Below, piece by piece: positions 36,158-46,425 of a stretch of DNA of 64,000 nucleotides. The notes below the pieces were generated by a model that ran no database searches, was not told the DNA's origin, and was given only the letters and a program-made list of their open reading frames with translations. Where the stretch lies: NCBI RefSeq assembly GCF_037392515.1, contig NC_090291.1:15267501-15331500 (forward strand), written 5' to 3'. The first letter of the stretch is position 1, and the number at the start of each line of letters is the position of its first letter. The DNA comes from Haliotis asinina. Its lineage: Eukaryota > Mollusca > Gastropoda > Lepetellida > Haliotidae. Position numbers and translations under genes: made by a program.

Positions 36158-36591
36158 TTCAACATTATGAATTAAAACATATGGAAATACTTCGGACCTT
36201 CTAAAAGCCCTTTTAATACATTATAAACACAGTTTATTACAAATAATTTTTCATCATTAATAACATTATAACTTAACATAATTATGGAGACCTGAAGAAA
36301 GTATTCGCAGAGTTACTACCCATCGTAACGCTTTACCTTAACACTGGCGTAGTGTTACGAGAGTTTTGTGTATAGGCTCCCGGCAAAGAATAATCTATTC
36401 CATGCCACGAGTCAATTTTATTCTGAAAATTGTGTAAAAATGTGCAACAGATACTTACGATAATTAACGACGATTGAAGGATTGGAGATACTCTTCAACC
36501 TGAGTATTGTCGACATTTCGATAAAGGAAACGTCTCCGAGATAGTGGGCACGTCCGCTTGCGGCCCGATGGCTCGGGATAGTAACTTTCTG

Positions 36592-36615
36592 TGACGTCAC
36601 GCCTCTATGACGTCA
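36592..36615. promoter_or_regulatory. two CRE palindromes (TGACGTCA x2)
   Basis: TGACGTCA at 36592-36599 and again at 36608-36615, 16 bp apart. This is the consensus for CREB/ATF dimers. On the minus strand an open stretch of about 45 codons follows and ends at a good donor (TATC|GTAAGTATC, GT at 36458), hinting at a leftward promoter and first exon. No gene is proven. Confidence 0.4.
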
Positions 36616-37503
36616 CAAATGTAGTACGGGTTTTCAAGCTTTGATAATTCGGGTTCTAGAGAGAGGTGTGTCATGTTGTTGGCACTTATTAAACGTTTTT
36701 GTTATGCCTCAATATAGATTATTATCCGTTATAAACAAACACGCATTTAAACATTTTCGGAAATAGAACTGAAGTTCATCCGCATTGTCGCGCAAACTTC
36801 CTGAGAATTCTGATTGGCTATTACATAGCAATGACCTATAGAGGTCAGGTGATTGTTGTTTTTTTCTTCCAAAATGTCTATTGAATTTATTCCTTATTAT
36901 ACCTACCATTGGGTAGATGGCCGAAATGTGATTTATAAATTAACCCCCCAGTCTAATAAGTAGCTTAAAGCATCAATATTCACAATTCTAAAACTATTTT
37001 TTATAAATAATATATATTAAACAAAATTCACACTGTATCACATGAAGATGCCAGGATACTAAAGGATTGATGTTATGGGGTCTTTTACATAAGAAACATG
37101 TAAATAGTTTGCATAAATTACCATATGTGAAAAGTGCTGAGGTCTTGAACACGCGCTGTTCAAGTTATATTCAAATGTGTGTAGTTTCATACTTCAAATT
37201 ACGTATCAATAACATGTAAACATAGATTTTTTTTAATAATGATTTTACGTACGTGCAGCTGAAGTTTTCAAAACATGTTCTGAAAATTATTGTTTGAACT
37301 TCTAATGTACCATCCTGTCAAAAACGTACGATTCTCTTTATCGCAAGTGTCAAGTCCACGTGACGTATTTGACATTTTACTGACAATTAGCATCTGTGGC
37401 CTCAATATGACCTTTCGACAGTGATTGTCATATGTCCCAGATACAACAATAATGACTGTGATGACCATCAGATAACGTGTTATTAAAGTCTGCATGAAAA
37501 ATG
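36616..37503. other. 5' flank of the knottin gene
   Basis: AT-rich, with no repeat family recognised. Any regulatory sites of the downstream gene would lie here. Confidence 0.4.
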
Positions 37504-37510
37504 TATAAAA
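37504..37510 (+). promoter_or_regulatory. TATA box of the small secreted-peptide gene
   Basis: TATAAAA, 31 bp before an initiator-like CTCATTAC (A at 37535) and about 70 bp before the first splice donor. The spacing fits a focused RNA polymerase II promoter. Confidence 0.65.
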
Positions 37511-37534
37511 GTCGGAGACCCTCCTCACCAACTC

Positions 37535-37578
37535 ATTACAGACCTCCAGAGGAAGCACATCATCGGCACCGTTGATCT
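37535..37578 (+). other. 5'UTR exon 1 of the small secreted-peptide gene
   Basis: Runs from the inferred start to a consensus donor (GATCT|GTAAGT, GT at 37579). No ATG inside. The next acceptor in sequence (CTCATTGCCAG, ending 38391) opens the signal-peptide exon. Confidence 0.55.
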
Positions 37579-37683
37579 GTAAGTGAATGTTTCAATTTGT
37601 TGGTTGACACCTCTTTAATATCAAATTAAAGCATGGCGTTTCTTAGTATATTCGTATTCCTTCATCAGTGCAGTAGTCCTGAT

Positions 37684-37927
37684 GAAGGAACCTGTGAAGA
37701 TTTAGGATTAGAATTGATCTTCAGCATCCAATGCTTGTCATAAGAGGCGACTAAAGGATTCGTCTGGACAGGCTCGCTGACTTGGTTGACACATGTCATC
37801 GGTTCCCAGTTGCGCAGATCGATGTTCATTCTGTTGATCACTAGATTGTCAGGTATAACTCGATTATTTACAGACCGTCTCCATATAGCTGTAATATTGG
37901 TGAGTACGGCGTAAAACACCAACCAAC
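37684..37927 (+). repeat. SINE-A copy in intron 1 of the peptide gene
   Basis: Forward, near complete: head ATTTAGGATTAGAATTGATC, CATGTCATCGGTTCCCAGTT, GCGTAAAACACCAACC end. Confidence 0.88.
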
Positions 37928-38405
37928 TAACCTGTTGAAGAAGCAGGAATACACTCCGATATGTCGTGTTAATCATATTAGATAACTTGACATCCACAAA
38001 CCCGCCACTGTTCAATCTTTAATGTCATAATTAATTGCTAGGCTTGTAAATTATGATTCTACAAAGTTCTTGCAAGTTAAAATACGCCTCTGTCAGCTAA
38101 TGTATATGTTTGGAATTTGCACGCTCAGTTAGATTTGCAAATGAATATATCCGAACGGGCCTTAGGTCAAAATGGTCAGGTTAGTATTTTTGGCTGCTAT
38201 GATCGTGACCCCACTAAAGTCAAAAGAGATATCGCCCCTTTTGAAGAAAAACAATAAGAAAAATATAAAGAAATAAACCAAAAAGATAAAAGAAAAAAAA
38301 GACTGATGGGAAATCCAAATCTGTGGCATTAGATGAACATCATTTGAATTTTCTTCGTAATCTTAACCAATTAATGTGTGCTCATTGCCAGATCTGTATC
38401 TTACG

Positions 38406-38477
38406 ATGACTGGGAAACTTTACGTTGCGATGATCCTGGTCCTTCTTGTTGCTGGCGCAGACGCTCAACTGGGCAGG
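38406..38477 (+). CDS. secreted cysteine-rich (knottin-type) peptide, coding exon 1: signal peptide
   Basis: Twenty-four codons starting at the only ATG after a 14-bp leader. A Lys-containing start is followed by a hydrophobic run (MILVLLVAG) and a typical signal-peptidase site after ADA, leaving Gln-Leu-Gly-Arg at the mature side. The exon is bounded by an acceptor at 38390-38391 and a donor CAGG|GTATGT at 38478, and ends exactly on a codon boundary. Together with the exon at 39930 it gives a 67-residue precursor with its own TATA box, 5'UTR exon and poly(A) signal. The signal peptide and the phase-0 junction are read directly from sequence; secretion is inferred. Confidence 0.8.
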
Positions 38478-38869
38478 GTATGTAACCGGATAACACTTTG
38501 GTATATTTGTATCGCAGTTAAAGAAGTAAATGTGTTGATGCATTAAACTTGGTTCCTGTCACCAGTTTACCGAAACACTAACACTTACTATTCAGTAGTA
38601 TACGTCATGGTTGCAGGAGACCAGTTCAAACTAATTGGTAATTAATATCAATAACAAAGATCTCGGGGTTTTGTGTTTTTGAAAGGGGGTCGAGATCTTT
38701 GTTATTCTCTTATTTCATATAGAAGCCTATTAGTACCACAGTGTAAACAAAAATTACCATCTACCTAGAAAATAGTTTCATTGAGGTACATGATTTCATA
38801 ATCTACTTGGAAGAAGGCAATATCTACTTTAAAATCATCCAGTAATATTTCTCAAATTTTCTTGAGTAA

Positions 38870-39330
38870 GCGAACTGATCTTTAGAAACCCATGATTGTT
38901 GTAAGTGACTAAAGGGATCAGGGAGTCAGCAGTGTTCACGATTGTGTTTCAAAGTAACAGGACACTGGGTCCTGTAAGTTTAGGCGTTTGTCTGACCCAC
39001 TGAAAATTCACAGGACCCACAGAATGAAGTTGAAAAAACATCTCAGATTTAACATTTCTTATAATTGGCATTTAAATTATTAACATAATATGATGACAAG
39101 CATAAGATTTGTAAACAGCAAACAAGTGTCACACGCCACAAGTAACAACTTTACACAAAGACAGTGTTCGATATTCAGTCAGACACTGGGGCTGGCGGGT
39201 TGGTGATTTCTATCTGACCACTGGCGAATCTACCAGATTTGTCAGAGGGTCAGACGCTATTAGTGAAATCTGGGTCACACCCGCTGACCTTTTCGACACA
39301 TGTCATCGAAAAGATCGATTTTCATACTAT
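38870..39330 (+). repeat. SINE-A split by a MITE (intron 2 of the peptide gene)
   Basis: SINE-A head (GATCTTTAGAAACCCATGAT...GGGATCAGGGAGTCAG) stops at 38929 and resumes at 39273 (GGTCACACCCGCTGACC... ACACATGTCATCGAAAAGAT). The two halves flank the 343-bp MITE. Confidence 0.75.
38930..39272. mobile_element. MITE family M6, copy 1 (inside SINE-A)
   Basis: Starts CAGTGTTCACGATTG and ends GCTATTAGTGAAATCTG, a decayed match to the family's CGTGAACACTG end. Flanks AGTCAG and GGTCAC fit a 6-bp target duplication of the SINE sequence GGTCAG. Internal motifs GTAACAGGACACTGGGTCCT and GGGTCAGACGCTATT are shared with the two other copies. Confidence 0.8.
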
Positions 39331-39661
39331 ACGGTCAATGTACATACACTATACACAACTAGGGTAGAAATTTCACAAGACAATTCAGTCTGTGTATCGA
39401 TTATTAACGCACAATTATTTTATCAATGAGATGTGAAAGTACCATCCGATTAGATATAAGTATCTTCCATGCAGATATTAGTATGATCGACGTATAAGAT
39501 ACGTCTTCAACTTCGTATTCAATAAAAAATGGTTATAACAATCTCAAAGTGACCTCTAATTTCAGTTCGCGCTAACCACAGTTCGTTGTTCGAGTAAAGC
39601 ATACAGGAATGATCAGAACCCACGAAATATTTATACCCCTTCACTTTGTTATAACAATAAT

Positions 39662-39916
39662 TTTCTAAATGATACTATAATCGTAAGTACCGTGATAATG
39701 AATGGTGGCGCAAACACGCCTCCATAACGACAAACTCTCGTTGCACATGCAGCAATGGCCTAAACCCCCCCCCCCCCCTCCAAATATTTCGCTGTACCCT
39801 TAAATTCACTAAGTTCAAAATATAATATACTGTGGTGTGTGACAGTATAATTGGGAGTACCGTGATAATGAATGGTGGTGCTAACACGTTTCCATAACGA
39901 CAAACGCTCATTTCAC
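39662..39916. repeat. ~170-bp local duplication in intron 2
   Basis: GTACCGTGATAATGAATGGT, ACACG and TCCATAACGACAAAC occur at 39688-39737 and again at 39858-39907. A C12 tract and AT-rich DNA lie between. The second copy runs into the real acceptor; the first ends in a look-alike (GTTGCACATGCAG at about 39752). Confidence 0.75.
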
Positions 39917-39929
39917 TTCCTGTTCACAG

Positions 39930-40061
39930 TGTCTCCAAGCCGGTTCACAATGCAACAGCTTCCTTGGGGGCTACCCACAGACCGGTTGCTGTAGGGGCCT
40001 CATGTGCAAGATGGTGACGATGACGTACAGCACGTGCCAGTACGTGACAGGGAGGCGTTGA
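39930..40061 (+). CDS. secreted cysteine-rich (knottin-type) peptide, coding exon 2: mature domain
   Basis: Begins directly after acceptor TTCCTGTTCACAG and reads 43 codons to TGA. Six cysteines are spaced C-x6-C-x11-CC-x4-C-x9-C, the framework of inhibitor-cystine-knot miniproteins, expected to pair 1-4, 2-5, 3-6. The chain ends in Thr-Gly-Arg-Arg, a standard signal for C-terminal trimming and amidation. Knottins serve as neuroactive, defence, protease-inhibitor or signalling peptides across molluscs and arthropods, and the sequence alone does not say which. The reading frame is intact and every splice site fits consensus. AATAAA follows 21 bp after the stop. The alternative, chance cysteines in a spurious exon, is unlikely given the complete gene architecture. 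Confidence 0.8.
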   Translation, partial: CLQAGSQCNSFLGGYPQTGCCRGLMCKMVTMTYSTCQYVTGRR

Positions 40062-40082
40062 TATCTTGCACCCATTGTGGAG

Positions 40083-40088
40083 AATAAA
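40083..40088 (+). terminator. poly(A) signal of the peptide gene
   Basis: AATAAA 21 bp past the TGA, giving an unusually short 3'UTR of perhaps 45-50 bp. Confidence 0.7.
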
Positions 40089-40186
40089 CAATTAAACATC
40101 TTGATATCGTTTGTTTTGTTTCTTTGGAGGTTTTTTTGTCATTGGAAACAATTCGTAGTGTTTTGTGTTAGTATCGACCCATTGGA

Positions 40187-40400
40187 TATACGGGTTAGCA
40201 TTGGTTGTCAGCAACCCGTGCTTGTCCTTAGATACGAGGTAGGGGAAAGGTGGTCAAACATGGCTGCTTCCTATCATACTGTCCCGATCACGTAGATCGA
40301 TGCTCATGCTGTTGATCACTGGGCCGTCCGTTCCAGGCACGATTATTTACAGACAGGCGCCATATAGCTGGAATATTGCGGCGTTAAACAACCAACCGAC
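40187..40400 (+). repeat. SINE-A copy, partly diverged
   Basis: Forward SINE-A with GTCAGCAACCCGTGCTTGTC, GTAGATCGATGCTCATGCTG and GCGCCATATAGCTGGAATAT; the centre is altered. Confidence 0.85.
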
Positions 40401-40853
40401 CAGTGAGCCACCAAAGCGATGGTTGGCTACAGATATATTACAGAGCAAAAGAAACTACACTTAAACAATGGATCTGATCACGCATTTGCAAACATTAACA
40501 CAATCTTTCTAAGCTGAACAGTCACCCAGAAACTGCAAACCAGGGTTCAAAACACCCCTACATACGACTCAAACACACCCTCACTGACTTATGAATAATC
40601 ATTTCTTCATTGTATAACTGTGTGCTACTGACAGTGATTGTTGTTTAAATCCTCTTGCTCTGCAGTTAATGTCTCGCATAGAGCACGATATACTTACGCC
40701 AAAAATATTTGGGTTTGAATCACGTTTCACCTCTTAACTTGATAACTATGATTTGGGGTTCGAATCTCCCATTTCCACTTATTATATGTCTGTGTTTACC
40801 AACGTGCTTTACCACATACGTTTGCAAACGTTTTAGAGCTGATTCCCTCTAGA
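40401..40853. other. no feature seen
   Basis: Intergenic; nothing supportable. Confidence 0.5.
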
Positions 40854-41022
40854 TCGAGAGAGCGAGTGAGAATGCTTTTACACCGCTTTTAGCAATAGTA
40901 AACCAATACCAAACCGGGGATCACCAGAAATGGGCTTCACACATTGTACCCATGCATGAAGGGAATCAAACTCGGGCCTTCGGCTTGACGAGCGAACGCT
41001 GTAACCACTAGGCTAACCCAGA
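40854..41022 (-). repeat. SINE-B copy, full length
   Basis: Reverse SINE-B from its GAGTGAGAATGCTTTTACAC tail end through ATCACCAGAAATGGGCTTCA and GGAATCAAACTCGGGCCTTC to TGTAACCACTAGGCTAACCC. Confidence 0.9.
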
Positions 41023-41886
41023 TTTATATGAAGCTGGCTTTCCGTGACCGAAATATTTTCCAAAGCAACGTTACGTTAAGGTCACTGACTCATTCAAGAC
41101 TTACCACAAACTTTAGGGGTGTCCATACATTTGATACTTTTTATATTGGTGTTTTGATTTTCTCTGTTGATGATGTTATGCATAAGTTGTTTCAAAGGCA
41201 TTTAGAAGTTGGTGGAATCAAACTAAAAGTGCTTTATGGTTCTACTTCTTTATTATACAAGGTCACAACGTTTCGAGACAGTTCCTAGTCTCTTCTTCAC
41301 CTGAACGTTAAAGCATTTTTAGTTTGATGTTACGCATGTTTTACGTCCTGACGGTGTCTGGAATAGCCTACTGGTCAATTACTTTGTAAACCCAGTCCTC
41401 GCCGTAGTCAATGGAAACACGTTCTACCCTCTTATTGTCATGAATCTTCAGTCCCATGAAGATTTGGGTTAGGATTGGTCTACAGGAACTCATGCTTGTA
41501 ATGAGATCACTTGGTTGCTATATTCATGGACCCATTCCTCTCTTCCCTCATAGCAAAAGCAATGACGTCACATAGAGTGTCTCTTACGTCACACATTTAT
41601 GTGTACTCCTGTTGTTCTCGAAGGCGTCGGTGATCAGTTTCTCGTCTAAAACTGAATTTGCAAACATTGCCGTTCCAATAGCAAAGGTATGATAATCCGT
41701 CTAAATACTTTGTGTTTGTTTGTGCACGCGACAGCGGTCACTTAAGCATTAAATTTGTGAAAACAATCAAAACATCGTACCACTCAGAAAATCAAAACCT
41801 TCACCACTCCTGTCAATTCGGTATCGGCGTCTAACCCACTATGCATGGTCAGCTATTCTCGAAACGTTCGCAGTCCTACGAACTAC
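41023..41886. other. no gene; SINE-A head fragment at ~41452-41515
   Basis: Contains an isolated SINE-A head (GAAGATTTGGGTTAGGATTG, CAGGAACTCATGCTTGT). An 86-codon plus frame at 41028-41288 has no recognisable domain. Otherwise nothing supportable. Confidence 0.45.
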
Positions 41887-42053
41887 TTAACTCCCTGGAT
41901 GCCACATTGACATACATGTCCTTGCGCTTCAACCCTTATTTGAAGTCCAATAAAATTCAAAATATATCACGCACATAAATATACTTCACAGTTTGGAATT
42001 CTGCGGGGAAATGTCCTGTTTTTTTATACCATACACTATTTTCTCAGACAAAG

Positions 42054-45000
42054 TTAACCCCCTGGATGCCACAGGGACATATATGTCCCTCCTCTTCACC
42101 CCTCACTTTGAAGTCGAATAAAATTCTAAATATACCACGCATATATAAATACTTCACAGTTTTGAATTCTGCGGAAAATTCCCAGTTTCTTGATACCATC
42201 CACTATTATCTCAGACCAAGCGAAAGTGCTTAAAATCGCCTTTCAAAATAGGCTTCTTCGTAAATGTCGCCATTTTTCAAACTGTACAAAATCGAGATTC
42301 ACAGCGTTATTTGCAGTATGTTTTGAAATGTGAAAATCGGATAATTACTGGGAGTAATGAATTTCAAAAATAGCATATTAATGATCACTGATATCAAGTT
42401 TTCATGTAACTCGGAATGATAATTCTGAAACGTCACCGATGTACCCAGAATCGGTTGGGATGTTTTCGAAAATACACTTACACGAACGCCGAAGTGCGCT
42501 TTCCGCCATATTGGATAGTGTTTACTAAATCACGTTTCGAGAAGGCCGGTATTGAGAAGCCCATTACATCATGTATACTTCATAGTTAGCTGCGACAAAT
42601 GCATCATTGAATTCCCCATATATCTTAGAATCAAATTACAAATGGTCTTTGTCACCAATACCAACTGTCTAGACAAAACGAAACGAAATATACTTTGTAT
42701 GAAAACGAACGCTGTGCTCGAAAGACAGCGCTTGACTGAAATGTAAACAAAGAAAAAATCCAATTTTACACTGCGTAGCATTTTCGGAAATTTCCTAACA
42801 TCCAGCCCTCTAATCATTGCTTACAATAGCTCAATACGCTTAGTATATTCAGGTGAAGAGTATCGTGGCAAAAAATAGCAAATTGAAAATAGATACAATG
42901 AAATAATTTGGTAATTCATAAGAAACTGTCAAACTTTTAGTGCAGCGTGACGCCATGACTGACGCAAAATCACGCAGAACGACAACGGTACTTATCGGCA
43001 TATCTGGCTTCTTCCGTCATTTACAATGTAAACGATAAGAACAAATCACAATACACAGATAGTCAGAATAATTCTGATTACTTACATCTCACATTTATAT
43101 ACAAAAGATCCCTGAATCAAGCAAAATGTCGTCGCAAAATCCTGTGTACCCTTCTCAGCGAAGCCGCCATTTTGAAAGAAATCGGTCATCGGTAGTGATG
43201 TCATACGTCAACTTTGTTGCACATATTAGGCAATTTCTTTGAGGTGAAGGTCGGTTGAACAAGAGTAAACACAATGCCTATACCATTCCGATTGCACTTT
43301 TAGTATTGTGATGTATATTTTGCGCATCGTTCAGATATTTTTTCATGAAACTGATTTCAGTATCTACGTATATCCATGTTCAACACCATATCATGTGTGG
43401 ATATAAGGTATCCGTTTTTATTCTTTGAAAGCTTTTGATTGTTTGAATAATATTTACATGGGAAACTGTCTAAGTAAGTGTATTATACCACATTTTAAGC
43501 CTCTACACAAGTGTTGGAAGATCACACGCAGCCATTACTGCAACATGTGCTTTAGTTCCCGTGATGTGCAATATTCAATACGTTGGGACAAATATTGCAG
43601 TTTCATATGAACAGGTTAATAAACAACGATTTAATTCCAACTTATAAGTAAAACGGATAATATTAATGAAAATGATTTGTACATTTTATCAAATGTAGGG
43701 GCACACATACTACTATTTAAAGGAATTGTCTTGTTCATTGTATTGGTTCGTGTCGTTTTTATAGACAAAACTATTATCAATATTAATTGACCAGGTGCGA
43801 GTTTGTCAAAACGTTTCATGATTCATTATCATTGTTTTTCGATAATAAAGTCAATTCAAATGCGATTAAAATATATCTGATGGCAGAATGTCTAACTCAA
43901 ACAATATTTATACGGAAATTGTTAAAAATATATACATCAGGTCAAGTCTTAATTTGGACAAGCATTACGTCCATTTTCTAATACTTCTTTACTGAAACAT
44001 CGATCTCTTTGTACCTTTCATTGCATACTTATGAAGGGAATTGATTTCATAATCATGAGAAGAAAAGTCTTTTTCCTAAATGAATACTCAATGAACATTC
44101 AGGTGTTGTGAAATTTTCATTTATGCTAAATTGATGTTAGGCAGGTGCGCGTGTTGCTCACAATAAGATATGTAGTAAAACCGTGTAATTGTTGATATAT
44201 TCAGGACACTATTTCAGTGATAATACCATTCATTTTATATTTTGGCTGAAAAGTGTTGAATTCTGACACAGAAGCCGAAATCTTTTACACATTGAGTGGA
44301 AATTAGGTTAGATATATACTAATCAGCAACCAGAGTAGTCTTTTTCCGACGTCACAAAATGCACAAAACATGCTGTGACGTCAACTAAAATGTCGCATTA
44401 TTTTCAGTTATTTCATTACGTTTGAAAATGTGGCTGTTACTCCGTTAATAATGATGGAAAATTAATAAAAATACATATACACAAACAGGAGAATATGGGA
44501 ATCTAAGAACTAAAATATATATCGGATAGGGACATCCAAATCGCTATTGCCTGATTTTTGATGTAGTACACTTGCATCTTTTCTTACAAATTGTGAAACT
44601 ACCAAAAGGTATCCTCTCACATTGGGGAAATTTGTGTTGGAATAGTTTGGTTCACTGTGAACAAAACATCACGAAAATATACTGTCCATATCCACAGCAA
44701 ATTCTCTCCATGTGATCGGAGTTACACTGACCTAATGTAAACCATAGCTGAGTTATGCCCCCTTATCTTTATACGTGCATGACCTCTCTGTCGACGTTTG
44801 ACGTCATAGTAGAAAATCGATTTTTGACATTTATTGCGGGTCATTTTTGATTTTGTGAGTATGACGTTATGCATTAGCACATACATCCATTTCATATACA
44901 CTTATGTCGTTCAGATATCAAACTGTATTTTCTTCGCTGACACTTCCCGTAAAGATGCCAAATTAAAAAAATCGTAGCAGAGTGCTTTTATTGGTGCATG

Positions 45001-45262
45001 ATAAAAAACTGAGAAATTTACTGTTTTTGAACACACACAAAAGTTTTGGACAACTTTTAGCAGTGTCTCTTTCTCAAACCCCTGAGGTAGCCGCAATTAT
45101 ATTTATACCAACGGATAGGAAATAAAATATCCTACATGTCTGTGCAATTTCATAGCCGTACGCAGATCCAGGACCACGCGAGCGCAAATCTCGCACAACG
45201 TTCACTTTTCAAACTTTATGAAAATGTGCGCCTGAAAAAAAACTCGGCATCCAGGGGGTTAA
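42054..45262. mobile_element. inner piggyBac-type element (3.2 kb, non-autonomous)
   Basis: TTAA+CCCCCTGGATGCC on the left and GGCATCCAGGGGG+TTAA on the right: a perfect 13-bp terminal inverted repeat bounded by an intact TTAA duplication. The left end carries an 18-bp palindrome, AGGGACATATATGTCCCT. The 3.2-kb interior is AT-rich with no frame over about 80 codons, so it needs a transposase in trans. Its crisp ends against the outer copy's decayed ends make it the younger insertion. Confidence 0.85.
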
Positions 45263-46115
45263 AGTGCTTAGACAACATCTCAAAATTGGCTTTATCGTAA
45301 ATGTCTTTTTCACGCTATAAAGAGTTGCTGTATATTTTGTAATGTGAAAATCGGATAAATACTGGGAGCACTGAATAAAAAAAAAGCATATTAATGATAA
45401 CTGATATCAAGTTTTCATGTAACCAGTAATGATAATTTTGAAACGTCGCCGATGAACCCACAATCGGTTGGGATTTTTTCGAAAATACACTTACACGAAC
45501 GCTGAGTGTGCTTTCCGCCATTTTGGATGGTGTTTACAAAATCACGTTTCGAGAAGGCCGGTATTGAGACGCCTATAACATCACGTATATGTCATAGTCA
45601 GCTGCGACAAATGCATCATTGAGTTCCCCATACATCTTAGAATCAAATTACAAATAGTCTTTGTCACCAGTACCAACTGTCTAGATAAAACTAAACGAAA
45701 GATACTGGGTATGAGAACGAACGTTGTGCTCGAAAAACTGCGCTTGATTGAAATGTAAACAAAGGAAATTTCCGATTTTACACTGCGTAGGATTTTCGGA
45801 TATTTTCCGACATCCAGCCGTCTAATCATTGCTTACAATGGCTCAATACGTTTAGAATATTCAGGGGAAGAGTATAGCACGAAATAGCAAATTAAAAATG
45901 GATACAACGCAATCATTTGGTAGTTTGAAAGAAACTATAAAAGTTTCCGTGCAGCATTACGCCATGACTGACGCAAAATCACGCAGAACGACTCTAGATA
46001 ACGATACTTATCAACATTTCTGGCTTCTTCTGTTATTTACAGTGTAAACGATATAAACATGTAACAACACCCAGATTGTCAGAATTATTTTGATTTACTT
46101 ACATCGCATATGTAT

Positions 46116-46425
46116 CAGTGTTCATGAATGGTGTTTCAAAGTAACAGGACATTGGGTCCTGTAAGATTTAAATGTGAGACTGACTCACTGAAAATTCACA
46201 GGACCCATAGAATAAAATTAAACCCACATTTCAGATTTAACATTTCTTGCAATTGGCATTGAAATTATTAACATTACATAACAACGAACATAAAATTTGT
46301 AAACGGCAAACACGTGTCACATGCCACAAAAAGCAACCTAAGACAAAGTCATTGTGAATTATTCCCAGTCAGACACTGGGGCTTACAAGATTTGCCACAG
46401 GGTCAGACACTATTCGTGAACACTG
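46116..46425. mobile_element. MITE family M6, copy 2 (inside the outer piggyBac copy)
   Basis: CAGTGTTCATGAATG to CTATTCGTGAACACTG, 310 bp, flanked by ATGTAT and ATTTAT (6-bp duplication). The inner piggyBac copy preserves the empty site (CACATTTATATACAAA at about 43092). Confidence 0.88.

Noticed and set aside
42552-45829. Short open frames in the TTAA elements
   Set aside because: None exceeds about 82 codons and none resembles a transposase.
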